Source: Augochlora pura (lineage: Eukaryota; Arthropoda; Insecta; Hymenoptera; Halictidae). From it: a DNA stretch of 64,000 nt. The DNA lies in contig NC_135773.1 of the NCBI RefSeq assembly GCF_028453695.1, positions 14,632,001 to 14,696,000 on the forward strand, read 5' to 3'. Positions 1 to 13,800 of this stretch are shown here, piece by piece; the stretch's first letter is position 1, and every line of letters starts with the position of its first letter. The notes below the pieces were generated by a model. That model worked only from the letters and a program-made list of their open reading frames with translations, was not told the DNA's origin and did not search any database. The translations under genes and the position numbers were made by a program.

Positions 1-2331
1 CCAATTGGCCATTGCCACCGCATGAGCCGCGCGCGCCGTGACAAATCCAGCGAGAAATTAGGCGAATCGGCGGCGCGTGCGGTGCGGGGCGCGAAAACCG
101 ACCGACGCGGGTCTCCGAAAAACAACGAAGTCGGCGGCGTTACAGAACGCGATGATGCTCTAACAATTTCAAGAATCATGGCCGCAGTTATGCGACCAAG
201 GATGTCGGGCTACGCTCTAAGTATGCCCGGGAGACACGCGGGAATGTCGGACGGTAATTACGGCGACGATTCGTCGGGAAAAGATTGCTCGACTGAGACG
301 CGGACGACCAAATTCTTTCGCTTAGCGTCGCTTGCACGCAAATCGCCGAGAACTAGGGAATCGTGGGACCATCGACCTGTGTTGCACACCGTGCTGGTTG
401 ACGGCAGATACGGTGTGCCACACGACTCCTCCATTTGCCATTATTTCATCATTTTTTTAAACTACAATTGCTGCGAGTCCAAGAATTCGAATTTAACACT
501 TAAAGGGAGAACTTTTATTTTTTTACGACAAAGACGATTTTTCTGTTGCAAAATCTTGGACTTTAACTCTTTGGAAGAGTGTCTGCAAGATTGTGGGGGT
601 GAGAAGTCATGAAGTACTGAAATGTATATTGTCAATAAAAATAGAAATAAAGTATGGGAACCGAACGATTTAAAATTCTGACCGTATCTTAAAAGAGAGT
701 CCTTTTTTCATTCGCAAGTTGTACAATTATCCAATTTGATCACGGAAAATTCGAACGTTGAAACATATTTTAGAAAACATCTAAGATTTTTATGTTCGAC
801 GAAACACCAGTCTTACGGGTCGTTAATAAAATACGGCTCCGTAATGACCACATAAAAAACACAGCAGATAAATATAATCGAGCAACGGCCAGGTTTCCGA
901 AAGGGATTCCGCTAACAGTTCCAAAGAGCATAAATTTCCCGTGGCTGTGAAGGGTTCAAGAAACCAGTCACACGGAATAAAGCAATAAATTTCCAATTTA
1001 TAGATTCCCCGCACACCTGCTGGCCGGTGTGTGTTCGCTGGTCCCCGGGTTACGAAACGTCCTCTATTCAGGTAACACGAACTCGCGCGAGCTCCCCCGT
1101 CGAACGAGTCGAAACCACCTACGAATTATGCAAGGAACGAGCGAGCGCAACAAAAGCACAGAAATAAGACGTCACGCTGTGCTGCCAAGTGTTGAGTCAC
1201 TAAGCTCGAAAACAAAATTCAATATTTCCGAGTGATTCGCCGGGAGGGGAAAAAAAAGACAAAGGAGGCGCTCTCGAAATAGTCCGGCGAGGTTAAACTC
1301 GCGATCGCGAAGCTGTAAAATCTGCACGTTATTGCACCGTCGAGCACAATACCATCGAAATTCCGTCGAAACGATCGTGACTAATGTTTAATCGAAAAAT
1401 TATGCTAATGAATAACGATTTAAGTAAAATTGTCAGACCTATATTACTGAAAACTGTGTAAATTTTAACCCTACTTTGGATTGAAACATTAAACTATTAC
1501 GACTATTACGAAAGAAAATGATCCCAAGACAGCGAAACTGGATCGAGAGAAAACACAGAGAGTGAATTATGTAACCGCTGACTCTACAAGTGCGATTAAA
1601 TCGTACTAAAATAATGTTTCATTAATTCGCGATGCTAATACCCCTGTGTCATTTAATGTTGCATCAACCGCACAATCAATTTCTTGCACTATTTGTAAAG
1701 ACCTTACGACAATCGTTTGAAATTGATGCGCGGCCTCATTCGCTGGTTTATCCACTCGGGAATCACATCCTGCAACGGCGCTATTAGAATCATTAATATT
1801 AACTTATAGCATCAGATCGAAACACGTGTCTGCCATGCTCCCCCCCTAGTAACTGTCGGTCGATGCGTTAATTATGGGAATCTACTCGCGTGATTTTTAG
1901 CGTACAATGTAGAACCGACGGCCGATTAGCTTCCGGCAAGGACGCCGGTGATTTATGCAGGATCGAATGACGAATTAATTATTGCGGTCCGGCCAATCGG
2001 TCGAATATCGCCACGGTAGGGCCGATTACCGCGAATAAATAATGGCCGGCGATGAACCAACGATTGCGCAAGAATTCTAGGCCGACCGACTCGCAGAAGG
2101 GTCACCTCGGCCTCCCCTTTTCAGTCCATAAATCACTCAGGAATTAACCCCTCTAATTGGTCCCCGCGTATTCTCTACACAACCCCGGGTATTTAAATCG
2201 ACGACGACTAGGCTCGCGGTTATGAGAACGCGGACGCGCAGACACCGCGCACGCACGCCTCCATCGAGGACGTTTTTACGCGGTCGATTTAATTCGCTCG
2301 TATAATTAGTCGTCGCTCCTACAGAAGTCGG
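1..2331. other. Unique non-coding DNA, no gene seen
   Basis: The first 350 bp are CpG-rich, and a 196-codon frame at 22-612 through them is Arg/Ser-rich with no motif. GCACACCGT (384-392) and ACGGTGTGC (410-418) form a perfect 9-bp stem. From 1790 to 2050 there are several homeodomain-type cores (TTAATTATGG at 1868, AATTAATTATTG near 1973) and repeated GGCCGATTA at 1920 and 2022. These are suggestive of a regulatory element but prove nothing. Confidence 0.5.
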
Positions 2332-2366
2332 TTCTCTCTGTCTCTTCTCCTCTATCTCTCTCTCTG

Positions 2367-2419
<53 letters not shown>

Positions 2420-2420
2420 T
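2332..2420. repeat. (CT)n microsatellite, interrupted
   Basis: Almost pure CT/TCTC repeats with a few GT and TTC interruptions over about 90 bp. On the minus strand it makes a spurious Arg-Glu run (ERERER) in a 109-codon frame. Confidence 0.95.
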
Positions 2421-3814
2421 CCTCGAGCGCTTCTCGGACCGTCAACGGGCTAATTGGACCTCTCAATTTGTCGCGAGAGACGAAGAAACGCCTGGCTAAC
2501 GGAACGATCTTCGAATCTAATTGACCAGATAATATTCAGCGGAGCTATTTCTGTTAGAAATCTTCGTCCCCGAGCTTCTGCCTGCAGGCTTAATAATGAT
2601 CTCTTAAGCAAAGACCATCTTTCGCGATTCGATAATCCTCTCCGCTTGCCACTAATTATCTTCTTATATTACTAGCCCGGTGGGAATTCTAGAAGCTGCG
2701 TCATTCGCGTGCAGGTGGTATTCGATGTCGTCCACCGTTTCGTTTTCCTATTATCGTTCGGTCATTATTGAACTATAAAATAAGACAAAATTACTTCCTT
2801 ATGAAGTTTTTATCACTTTGAATTTTTAACGACAATAGCAACAAATTCGACATACTTGCAGCCATTATCAGAAATTCAAAACGAGTTTACATAAACTGTT
2901 CACCTAAACCGCTGATTCCTGTATTATATTAATATTAATTTTTAGTTTTCTATTGTAAAAAATGAGGTTTTATCCGTATATATAAATAAATTAGATATAA
3001 TTCAATAGAATGTGAAATAAATATAACATTGTTAGTAGTAGAAGTAAGGATTGATTTAAGGAGAATTCTGCCCTCCCTCGACATCAATAATTAATCGTTC
3101 AAATAAATATGAGCTTTTTTTTCTTCATGAAAGTATTGTGACCGATAACTTGTGGTTATTGTAACTCTAAAGAAAATGGCACGGCAAGGGGTTAAAGACA
3201 GACCCGGAGTCTGCGTAATCTGGGTCATACGGTCAACGTGTTCCTTTAAGGTGATTCCCAAGGAAGTAGGTGCGAACCTCGGCATTGAAATTAATTTAGT
3301 CGTTCGAAGATGTTGGTCGGAACGGTGGCCAGAAATCGCAGCACCGTCGCCGCGAGGTAAATCATCGATTATCCGTGTTTCCCAAGACGTTAGCGAAACA
3401 ATGGCGACGATGCATCAAATTGACGCAGATTGTCGGGGGCACGTCAGATTCAATCCCGGCGGGCATCTAATTTTCCGTGAACGCGAAGCCAGCCCTCGGC
3501 CGGAAGCGATCCGTCACGAGACAACGGTCCGGAAAGTGACCGCGATTCCGCCAATAAGATGACATCGACAGTCATCTGTATCCCGCGGCGACGCCGCGGA
3601 TCTTCTCATTGTTGGCTCGATTCGACCTCGTCGCCCCTGTCGCTCTATTCGCAGTCGATTCGCCATTCGATCACGGGGATCACCGGGGATCCACGGCGTT
3701 CAGGCGCGACAGCCTGATCGATGATCGATCGAGGCGTACTCGTGACCGAGCGATTCACTTCCGTTCGAGCGAACGCCGACGCGGGACGCGAGACCGTGGA
3801 GGATTCAACGAACC

Positions 3815-3815
<1 letters not shown>

Positions 3816-3847
<32 letters not shown>

Positions 3848-3848
3848 C
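3816..3848. repeat. (GACGC)n pentamer microsatellite
   Basis: Six or so GACGC units ending in GCGCGCGC. Its near reverse complement, (GTCGC)n, appears 175 bp later. Confidence 0.93.
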
Positions 3849-4020
3849 TCCGGGAAAGAAACGAACGAGCTGACTAGCTCGTCTCGAGATTTGTCGAGAA
3901 GTCGAGTCACGGGCCGTGACCGACGGAACACGCCGAAGTGAAAGTCAAGGAATGAACAATCGTGGCCCAAGTGTCATCGAGTCGTGAACCGTTTCGTGAT
4001 TGCGTCCGAAGCGAGGGACC

Positions 4021-4044
4021 GTCGCGTCGCGTCGCGTCGCGTCG
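4021..4044. repeat. (GTCGC)n pentamer microsatellite
   Basis: Almost five GTCGC units, related to the reverse complement of the tract at 3816-3848, so the two could pair as a loose inverted repeat. Confidence 0.92.
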
Positions 4045-4952
4045 ACTTTCGGGGTGACGGGTTGCGAGGACAATGGCTGGCTTTCAGGAAAAAGGACGTC
4101 GCCTCGGCTTCTGTATGCGTCCGGGGTCTTCCTCGAATTTTTTCTTGCAGCCAGCGTCGCGATGCAGAAGAAATGCCCAGCGGAAAATAAACAATTCGGA
4201 AACGGAGCCTTTCTTTCGGGCCGCTGAACGGCGGTAACTTTTATTTAGACATGAGAAGAGTTTAAGAACTGGAGGCAAGTTAGATTTTCGAGGATATGTC
4301 ACCGTACAAGGTAACACGAAAATTATCATTAATGGCGTTAAAATCGAACGCTTGAAAGTGTACAGGTTGCTCGTGAAAAATGTGGATGCTTAGTCCGCCT
4401 CGTTAGCTTCGCGGCTGTCCGACTGATTTAATAAATTTGTTTTCGAAGGAGCGTTACAAGCGATTTGCATTGAATTTCGCTACCGCGTGAACGGTGACTA
4501 ATTTCTAAATGCGAAATGAACGGCCACAAACTGTGCCTCGCAACGAAGTTCTGGTCAATTTGAAATTAAAATTACTAGGACGGAAAAAGAGTTGTTCGGC
4601 ATTGTCAGTTGAATTGATGACAAGGTGTTCCGTGATTAATCGACTCATTAATTTGGCCGAGGAATTGCTGTTTCTGAGCAGCAAAAAATAAACTTTTTCA
4701 GGATGTAACGTTTTCACCGTGCTTCCTACACAAAAAATTATTCAGCGTTCTATGGTCACGCTACCCGTCAAGATTTTGCCGTTAAAATCGCGAGTCACGT
4801 CCGTAATCGTAGTACACACCATTTTCTTCGGCAGTGTGAATCGAATACCACTCGGCATTCATCAATCTTTCGTGTTGCTTCGCTGCAGTCGATTTCGCTC
4901 CAGTTCTATCAGTCGCTAACCCTTCGTAAAATTAAGAAAATTTAAATATTAC

Positions 4953-5027
4953 AAAATCCGAGTGTTCAACAATCTACAAATCTGAGTATTCAAAAATCTG
5001 TCAATCTGAATACTTGAACATTTAAAA
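4953..5027. repeat. ~25-bp degenerate tandem repeat, three units
   Basis: AAATCCGAGTGTTCAACAAT, AAATCTGAGTATTCAAAAAT and AATCTGAATACTTGAACATT follow each other at ~25-bp steps. AT-rich and non-coding. Confidence 0.75.
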
Positions 5028-8000
5028 ATTATTTAGGCTTCGAATTATCGATCTAAAGGTTTCAAATCGACGCGATACCTTACAAATAATGTTAAAAATC
5101 CGTAGTGCAACGACTATAAATGAAATTGAAAGCAACGAACTTAGAAAAAAAGAAAAATTAAAGGCGAGGGAACAGTTCGCAATAAATCCGTAAACCGAAC
5201 AAAACGATTCAGCCAAGTGTACAATATCCCGGGTAGAAAATGTCGATTAAAAGCTGTGCACGTCCGCTTCCAGTTCTTTCGCGCGTCCATCGGTGTTCGA
5301 TCACTGTTCACCGCGGACCGCGACACCTTAATTGAAACTTTTAAGGCAACCACGCTCTCGGCAAACGTTTCTCTTTCATCGCGGCCGTCGATTAGCAGCG
5401 CGGTCGATCGATCCCGCGAATTGTCTGAGTTCTATAGAAACCCGGCCAGAAAGCAAATTCCAAATCGGACTGGAACCGGGCTGGCCGGTTCTGCCGGCTG
5501 CCATCGACGCAACCTGAATTCCCCCCCGATTAGCTTTTCACGGACAGAGGAAGGAAAGTGGCGTTTCACGTGACGCGTCGCCGCGACTTCGGTCGGCGAT
5601 TTTTCGGGGCCGCGCGATTCGATGAAACGACCGACGACGTTCCTACGAGCCCCGCGCGACCCTCGGCGATCTTCGCGGCGGGCGAAATTCACTTGGACCG
5701 GGGCGTGCCGCGATCGATTCCGTCGAGATACCCCGATGTGACCATTCACTCGTTCGTTCCAATTATTCAAATGCACCCTTGCACCTGTTGCGCCGCGGAT
5801 GCGGCCGCGCGCGTCCACCCGCCGCGCCGCGCCGCGCCGTTCCGTTCCGCCTCGCGCTTTTTGAATAATCACCGGAGACAGCCGCGAATATATTATGCAT
5901 AATTTCGTGAGAATTATATTCGGCTTACCAGCGCCGGCACCCCGATACAGAAGACCTCAGTTACTGCTCGAATATTTACCTCATCGACCTCGTCGCGGGA
6001 ACTCTCTTTCGCGTTCACCTAATATTTACTCGCACTCCAAATTCAGCGGTCAATTCAACACCGAACCCACCGCGGACCAAGTCAAACTGACATTTATTTA
6101 CGTAGATTTCTCACGATTTCTATGATAACACCACCCGGGGACCAATTAAGAGATTTGTTGAAGCGATTCTTGTGAAACAGTCTGTACGATGTCAACAGCT
6201 TTCGAACCAGAAATGTGAAACTTGATCTACGAGAATTATCTTAGGATCGCCTACCAACCAAACAAGTATTTATAATCCAATAAAATATAATATAACGTTG
6301 AAAGTGATTGCATTGTTTAAATTAAATTTGGCACAAGAGCGTACACGTAAGAGTTTTATGAAGGAAAAATTTCTTATCATGATAACAGCGTAACTAGCAG
6401 CAGTCGTCGTGTCTCCGGAGAGAAGATATCCTAGTACAGAAGGGGTTGAAATGAAATCCTCTTGGCTCGTTGAGTCGCACGTATGAGAACAAGCGAATTG
6501 CAAATCTTTCCGCGGAATAGAAATTTTGCATCTGTTGCAAGAAACATAAGCACTTATAAATTGCTTGACTGATTTAGGAGGCCGAAACTATGCGGCCACT
6601 AATCTTTAATTGTTCGAACCCTTCCACCGTGACGAGGCGTCTCGGAATTTATTAAATCGTCGATATAATCCGGTACACATACTTTAAACGACTGAACTTA
6701 ATACACCGGAGAGTTGGTAGGAGATAGTTAGCCACCCGTCCCAGTCTGAACTGTGTCCAACGTAGTTTAACTTCAGTCATCAGGCGGAAACTGGAGTCTT
6801 TCGCGTGATAGAGTCATCAGGGGGATTCAATGTAATCGAATTGCAAAATCTGCTCGACCTGCTACGAAATTAACGAAATTCTACCGAAGTCCGCTAAGCC
6901 AACGAGCTACACGGAAACGTGCAAGAGACGGATTAACATTTGATGCACGCGCGATTACATCGTTCGAAATAACATTTCGAACATTTCGAACTTTTAAAGC
7001 ACTATATGAAATAAAAATTCGCACTGTTCACTTTTTTCGCTTGGTTTTATTTAAATGTACACCCCCTAGAAAAATATTAAGACACTGACGAAAATTATAT
7101 AAATAGTTATTTCAAAGTACATAAATATAATTTACGTTTTAATTGAATTAACTTTTTTCATCCTGAATGCAATATTTCAATTAGTACTGAACAAGTATAC
7201 TTTTACGGGGGCGTGTATATTTGCTTAGGAATCTCTAAAACAGCTTAGCACGAATAAACGAAATTCGCTTAAAACGCGTTAAGCAAAATAATTAGACGTT
7301 CGTAATACTAGATCTCGTATTTACTTTGCCCCTAAACATAAATCAACGATAGCCTTCCCCGCGTAACTAACGATCCTCTGTTTCCGAACGGCGGTGTAAA
7401 TCGAGCATCGATACACAATCGGCTACAACTTCCAAACTCCCTTTCGATTAAGCTTTCGATCACGCTCGAGCGGCCCGATCCCGCCGAGCAGAATTATCTG
7501 GCGAACTGTCGCCGGGGTTACAAGAACAATTACCAGTAAGGTGGCATCCCGTGGTCGTAGTCTCATGTCCTCGGACTAATCCAGAGGCGGCGGAGCACTC
7601 AGGCGGATCACTTTTATTCAATCACAGCTGCCGATACACTGGGCACACGGGTTCCGAGTTACCACTTTGTGAACGGTACTCTCCAGACTGCGAATATTTC
7701 TGCAAACACGATGATCTTACTATTCCATAATAATTTGAAAATTTGTACTCGAAACGATGCTTCGATGTGCTCGTTAAAATACAATATCACTGTTTCTTTG
7801 AATTTTGGCGGACGAAATGTAAAGGTTTGAAAATATAATCTGTTGATCGAAATTGACAGAAAGTTGGAGATAATTAGATTTTTAACAAAATATATCAAAA
7901 TATAACAAAACACTGTCGCGGTATAAATTCATTACATAATAATAATAATTTTAAATAGAAATTATGGACCTCGAAAAGGTTACGAACGATATACACAGCG

Positions 8001-8275
8001 ATCGTTAGAACCACGACGGAAACAGCAATTTCGGAAACACACTCTCACCATCAATTCTATACGAAACGTTAATTCAGCGCAAATTATTTGGATAAAATTT
8101 CGACTTAAAAATTCCCGTACAATTGCTTGCTTGTTTTCACAGTTCGTCGGGTAGAATTTGCAGAAAGATTCGCAGCGGCGATCCCGAGCACGTACCCCGA
8201 TAGCGAGAGAGATCCAGGCAAAAAGGGATGGAAGTAACAGAGAGACTAGAGAATAGAGTGAAAGGGAGACAGCTG

Positions 8276-8310
8276 GAGAGGGAGAGAGAGAGAGAAAGAG
8301 AGAGGAGAGA
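8276..8310. repeat. (GA)n microsatellite
   Basis: GAGAGAGAGAGAAAGAGAGA-type tract of about 35 bp, open in four overlapping frames, none credible as genes. Confidence 0.93.
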
Positions 8311-11300
8311 TATTGTTGAACAGGCCCGAGGAACACTCGCGACGGTCTCGAGGTCTAGGCAACGACTGGCTGCTACCAGGATGGCCTGTTGCCGGTCTGG
8401 TCCCAGCGTTCGCCACAATAGAAACTGGTGGGAGATCAAAACGCTGACTGGTCGCTAATGCACGCGTATACACAAGCTCCGCTCGCGCGATACATTCTTC
8501 GGTGCACGCGTGCTTTCAACGGCTCGCCTCTCGCGCGATCCTCTCCGCTCGCGTCGCGTTCACGCGCGAGAATGGAACCGTGACACACACGTGCGAGTGC
8601 GCGGCCCGAGGAAAATACACCTGGGGAGGGTGTTTAGTCAGTGACCCGTCGGTTGCCAATCGTGGGAGTGGTTCGTTCAGGTGGACGTAGTCAGATACGG
8701 TCAACCAGTTTTCTTGCACTCTAAATGTCGTTTAACCCTTCACGGTTCAAAACATTTCCTCCCTTTTGTTTCAGAATTTGATGGAACGATATATAACTAT
8801 TATTGTTCTCACATGACACATAATTATAATTTATATAATATATATAATAATATATAGTAATACGTGATGTATGTAATATAATATACTAAGTCAATTTTAT
8901 TAAATGTAAGTTGAATAAAGATATATTTCTTTGGCTAATAATTGAAACAGGTTTTTTTGATCATAAATGCATAAAAGCTGCAACTTATTCGTAAAAATCA
9001 GCAGAATATTACTGCAAAAATCTCTGTGGCATCGCGTGTCCATGCGAAATTTAACACTAATTTAAATCAATTTTTACATTGCTAAATTCTTATTTAATAA
9101 ATAGCTTATAATTTAAGTGCAATACAAGTAAATGCATACAAGCTCACGTACAAACGAAATGAAAAGGATCATTAGCATGAAGATATTCTAGGTCGGAATG
9201 GCTTCGACTAGAAACGGTTGATCTTTAGATTGCAAAATTGCGAACGTAGTTTAACATTGAATGATTCGAGCAGGACTGCTTGAAATGGAAAGTTGAGAAA
9301 TAATTGGGCTATCATGTAGATTACTGGAGAAAGTGCTAGCGTCCAATGAATTTGTAAGAAAGTACTTAACCTTCGACGGGACCACGCGCTGCATTTTTTT
9401 CATAAAAACGATGCTTGTCAAATGCACGAGTCGTGAAGGTTGTATAACTGGTTAATAATTCGGTGTCTCGAACGAATGGTCCGAAAGTTGTGGTTTAATA
9501 AATCTGTCGGTGGCATAGGGGAGCGGAGGTGTTGTTTTTAGCGAGCCGCGTGGGTGTTTGATGGTTTTCTTTCTCGCGGGAAATTGGTGCAGGTATTCTC
9601 GAGGGTGGCGGTAGCGCAGCTGTCAGGGCTTTTATTGTCCACTGTCCGGCATGCGAAAGTATCGCAAGGCTCGTAACCGGCGACACAAGAATTATGATTA
9701 TCCTGGAAAGAAGCGAGACCTCGAAATGCTCGCAAACTTTCTATGGAAATCAAGGCCTCGACATTTTCTTCATATTTTTATGCCTGCGTTCGTCTCGTGA
9801 ATAATATCAATTATCAATGGACAGATGTGTCAATACTGTCCCATTCAGTAATTGAACGTTTTAATTAAAAATATTCTTTTGTTTGTATGTACTACAAAAA
9901 TATTTAAAAGACAGAAAACGATGATAGAACATAATTATGATATCACACCATTTTAAATTGACTAAAACCTTAACTTGTCTTATAAAAATATAAATAGTTA
10001 TCCAAACACGAATTCCTACAGATTAGTTGTATCTGTTAATTTTCAAAGAACTCTCATTAGACCGTTCCTAAAAATTTGAGTTTCAGAACATCGTGCCTAA
10101 CGAAACAGAATAAATAAAATAAATAACAAAAGAGTAATTCGAAATTCGATCTGACAGTCGTATCGGAATATATTCAAGCATCTGCCAATTGGAAACGGCA
10201 GCTAACCCGTTCTCGAATGTACGTACAGAGGCGAAGGAAGGCTCGCGCAGAGACGTTCGCAGAGTCGGTTCAGTGCTCGAGGACACGTTTCGTCTCGTAT
10301 CATGCGTAGAGAGAATAAGGGGACACAATATCCGTGGCGCGCGATACGCCTGTGTGCCGGCGCTTAATTTACTTAACACGGATACGCACCGCGGCCCGAG
10401 TATCCTCCACGCTCCAGTAATTACGCATGCAATTTCTCTGCAAGGCCCTTAGGGCACGTCGAGGTCGAGCGATCTCGCGGCGCGGCGCCAACTCCCCGAC
10501 AATTTCGCTTTTCGAATCGAGACCACCTTCGGTCCGGCACCGGCCGACCATGAAGCCATGAAGGATTCTCCACGTGCTTATGAAGACCCGACCGTACCAC
10601 GGTTGCAACGGTGCAACGTTCCAGTCGACCGTCGCGTCGATTGCAACTGCCAGTCGATTATCCTTTACGCCATTGACACGCGTTCCTCGTAAAACTGTTC
10701 TCATGGAATATTTCCAACGACGGGTATTGATGGTGCAACGACGAGAACGATCAATTACGAAGAAAGTTAATAAACGTCTACTCGATACTTTCAGAAGTAC
10801 CGTTCGAATTTTGGTAATTTAAGCAAAAATATTTCGCTGCAAATGTGAGAATGCTATTACATATAAAACGTATCGGTATTTCAATAATGCGCGTATATAT
10901 TAATTGCAAGCTTCAAGAATTGTCTGTATTGGTCTCGAAGGTACTAGTCTCCACGGTACAGCATCGTTAATTGCGTTCATTAGAGATTAACGATCTGATA
11001 TAAACCAGTTGATATCCTATCAAGAAAATAGTCGTCGAGTATGCGATAATTCGTAGGTAGAACGTAGAAGGTAATTAACTGTTTCCTATGTAATTAAACC
11101 TTTAATGTTCCCTTTTACGCCGTCGATTGTAAAACGTTATGAACACCTGACCGCTCCAACTTATTAGCCCTATAACCGGCCACAAGAAGCCCGGTGAAAA
11201 AACAATGCCCGAAGACGTAGTGACGCGTCAACGATCATTAATTACGGAGACCGATAGCGGCGAAAAGAACTGTTGCAGCGTCCGCGATTTACAGCTGCCC

Positions 11301-11661
11301 GATAATTACATCCGTATTATACGCGCGTACGCGCTCGGTCGCCGCCAAACCGCAGAAAATGAAACTATTAGGCTCGATTTACATTGACGCGACGCGGCTC
11401 CGCGCGGCAGTCACGCCACGATCATGCTTCGTGCAACTGCTACTCGAGCCTGTGCCCCGAGGCGTCGTCGCGGCCACGCATGGTCTATCCACGTGGAATA
11501 TAGAATTACGAATTTGCTTTGAGCATGCACGATTTTTAGCGACCATTACATGTAAATTAGGTCTGAACATTTCCCATTTGCGAAACGATGCCACCTGCAA
11601 AAGTTTCGCGAACACGTGTTGGCTTGTTAACGATATGTGATGTGGAAACTTTTTAACAGCG

Positions 11662-11668
<7 letters not shown>
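8311..11668. other. Unique DNA, no gene seen
   Basis: CpG-rich at 8.3-8.7 and 10.2-10.7 kb, with an AT-rich stretch of TATATAAT type at 8815-8890. Overlapping frames of ~100 codons at 10.1-10.7 kb on both strands have no motif. TTAACCCTTCACGG at 8732 is a lone TTAA-element end. Confidence 0.5.
9366..9443. repeat. Short TTAACC-type hairpin, possible decayed MITE
   Basis: TTAACCTTCGACGGGACCAC followed by GCGCTGCATTT pairs imperfectly with AAATGCACGAGTCGTGAAGG at the other side, an 78-bp fold-back. A second candidate left end of the same style, TTAACCCTTCACGG, lies at 8732, and the right arm (CGTGAAGG) also fits that end. Whether there is one 0.7-kb element or a small one cannot be decided by eye. 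Confidence 0.35.

Positions 11669-11710
<42 letters not shown>
11669..11710. repeat. (CT)21 perfect microsatellite
   Basis: An uninterrupted CT run of 42 bp, the most perfect dinucleotide tract of the first 40 kb. Confidence 0.97.
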
Positions 11711-11713
<3 letters not shown>

Positions 11714-12830
11714 TCAAGTTAAAATTATATTTTTCCAATCTAACTTTTACACCAATCGCAGTCCAGTTTTAGTATTTTTGATGCAATAAACGATTTCGAG
11801 TATCTCACAAGGCTCCTATTAAATTAATTCTTATAAATCTACATTCGGCTGTGCAATTATAGATATATCGAGCAGATTTGAGAATTTTTGAGATTCAAGC
11901 GTAAATAATGAACGATTACGTAAGAAACAATCTTCGGTTTCGAGAAGCGAGCAGCGTACAAATGAGAAGACAGTCGAGAAGAAGCCTAAACAAGAGAACT
12001 GTTGTGGTTTGGAGTTGAAAGAAATTCCGTGAAGATATTTGGAAAACGGTAAAGCCCGGGAGTTAATGCCAATTACGAAGACGGAAGTTTTATCGAGGTC
12101 TGAGAGCCACGGAATTATAAACAAACATGATTCCCATGAAGATTCTACGAGCATTAAAATCGCTTGGTTCCTGGTAACCATAAACACCGGCTTCCATCTC
12201 TCGTGCGGAGTGTGTATTATAAATTCAAGTCAAACTCAGCGAACAATCTCCGGCAAGAATTCACGCAACTTTATGGTTCTACGAGTTATACCACTTTGTT
12301 GAAACCTGGAGGGAATAATCGAGCGCGAGGTCCCTAAGCGCCAGTTGAGAATTATTTTTACATGACTCAGCTTCTATACGATATTAATTCTTAATTATCA
12401 GAACGAGTTCTGAGATGCTTCAGACGTATTAAAGACACTGTAGATCAGACAAAAGAACGTGTCTCGATGGCCTTGAATATATATCATTTGTTTTTAGTGA
12501 CAGGCAAAGCTGTTGAGCGAGAATATTATTAGGCTCGCATGAATATATATTATGGTGAACAAAAAATTGTTTTCGAGATCTTTCGTTTGAGATTTCAAGA
12601 TTGTAAGATGACCATCCGAAGACAAGATAAATTCGAAGGGTTATGTTAACAGAAGGCACAAAACATGGCCTTCGACAAAATATTTCATTGTTTAGAATAG
12701 AGATAGTACAAACTCTATGAACTTTTAATCAATTGCTAGAATTCGCAACAAGTAAAGAAGAAAAGAAAGAGTCTCATATCAGGGTCACAACCTCCGCTAT
12801 ATCGCCACCATAACAACAAGTGACACACTA
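11711..12830. other. Unique AT-rich DNA, nothing identified
   Basis: No repeat, hairpin or credible frame found. A 118-codon minus-strand frame (11831-12187) lacks recognisable motifs and overlaps an 87-codon frame on the other strand. Confidence 0.5.
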
Positions 12831-13800
12831 TCATAAATTACCCGCTCTATCTCTTCATTCCCCTTCTCGAGAGTGACATTAATTTTCCAGCAGCCCCAAA
12901 TGGCGCAACTATAGCGCGTAACGCACCTTAAAGCCGCGCGTTTCTTGCAATTTAAACATGAGACTACCACCTTCATCAAGTAATTCGCTTTAAAAATATA
13001 ATTCCCCATTTCTCTCGCCTCATCCCTCCGTCCCTTAATTTTCCTAAACCCCTTCAGCTACATTCTTCCCGTGGCCAACATAGGAAAATTCTAAACGAAG
13101 ATAAATAGTCCAATTAAAAATAATTTTGCTTTCACCTCTCTCTGACAGACTCTTTTCTCCACACCCGGTTCTTTATAACTCTTTCTGGCTGAATTCTTCT
13201 CTTGACCAATGCAAGAAAAAATCGTAAAATAAAATTTCCTAATATTCCAAAATATTCTAAAATATTATCCCCTTTATTTCTCATTCTCTTTATTTCTCAT
13301 TTTTTTTATTTTATTTCTTATTTCTATACTCCTATTAAGGGCATGTCCAACGCTTCTATTAAAGGCATGCTCCATTATGACAGCTCGTTTTATAAACTAT
13401 CGTTCTCCACCCTTTTCTTCCCACCTTCTTCTTCGAGCCCTTATTTTTCTACCCCATTCATTGGCTTCTTCTCTTGACCAATCCACAGAAAAATTGCTCC
13501 AGAAGAAAAACCAAGAGTCATATTTTCGACTTGATTTTGAGACATATTGTTCCCTCCCGTCTCCTTTCCGCCACCCCTATTTTTCCATATTTATCACCGG
13601 CTACCTCCCTTGACCAGGCCACAGGAAATTCCTCGAGGAGACAAATCTGCGACCCGACTACGACCGTCCGTTTTAAAAAATACTTTTCCCCAAAGCGCAT
13701 CCCTTCCGTCCCCGATTTTTCTCTGCCCCCCCCCCCCCCCCCCAAGCCGTCTCCTTCCTCGCGGCGAGGCATCGCATCGGCAGCAGGAAATTCCACCGGG
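12831..13800. repeat. Degenerate ~135-bp period array, pyrimidine-rich
   Basis: A motif of the form CTTGACCA, a few bases, CCACAGGAAAATT recurs near 13071 (TGGCCAACATAGGAAAATT), 13202 (CTTGACCAATGCAAGAAAAA), 13474 (CTTGACCAATCCACAGAAAA), 13610 (CTTGACCAGGCCACAGGAAA) and 13772 (CATCGGCAGCAGGAAATTCC). Steps are about 131, 272 (two periods), 136 and 162 bp. A decayed unit may sit near 13340. Between motifs every unit is C/T-rich with a CCCTNTTTTTCT-like stretch. Several 80-140 codon frames run through it on both strands and are taken as by-products. Confidence 0.65.
13726..13743. repeat. Poly(C) run of 18
   Basis: Eighteen consecutive C, an i-motif/G-tract candidate and a likely length-polymorphic or assembly-uncertain spot. 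A comparable run of 14 G is at 50950-50963. Confidence 0.95.

Larger units (their letters stand above)
2421..8275. other. Unique mosaic DNA, no gene seen
   Basis: G+C-rich 3.3-4.2 and 5.3-5.9 kb, AT-rich elsewhere. CCGCGGCG (3583-3590) and CGCCGCGG (3592-3599) make a perfect 8-bp inverted repeat around one A. Overlapping 100-146 codon frames on both strands at 5.2-5.9 kb are Arg-rich readings of CpG-rich DNA. From 6.1 to 8.2 kb I see nothing beyond AT-rich DNA. Confidence 0.5.

Noticed and set aside
22..612. 196-codon frame at the window start
   Set aside because: Arg/Ser-rich reading of CpG-rich DNA with several internal Met and no domain; its end runs into AT-rich DNA.
2149..2465. CTAATTGG near 2152 and CTAATTGGACC near 2450 as element ends
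   Set aside because: The two are in the same orientation, not inverted, and the similarity is only about 10 bp.
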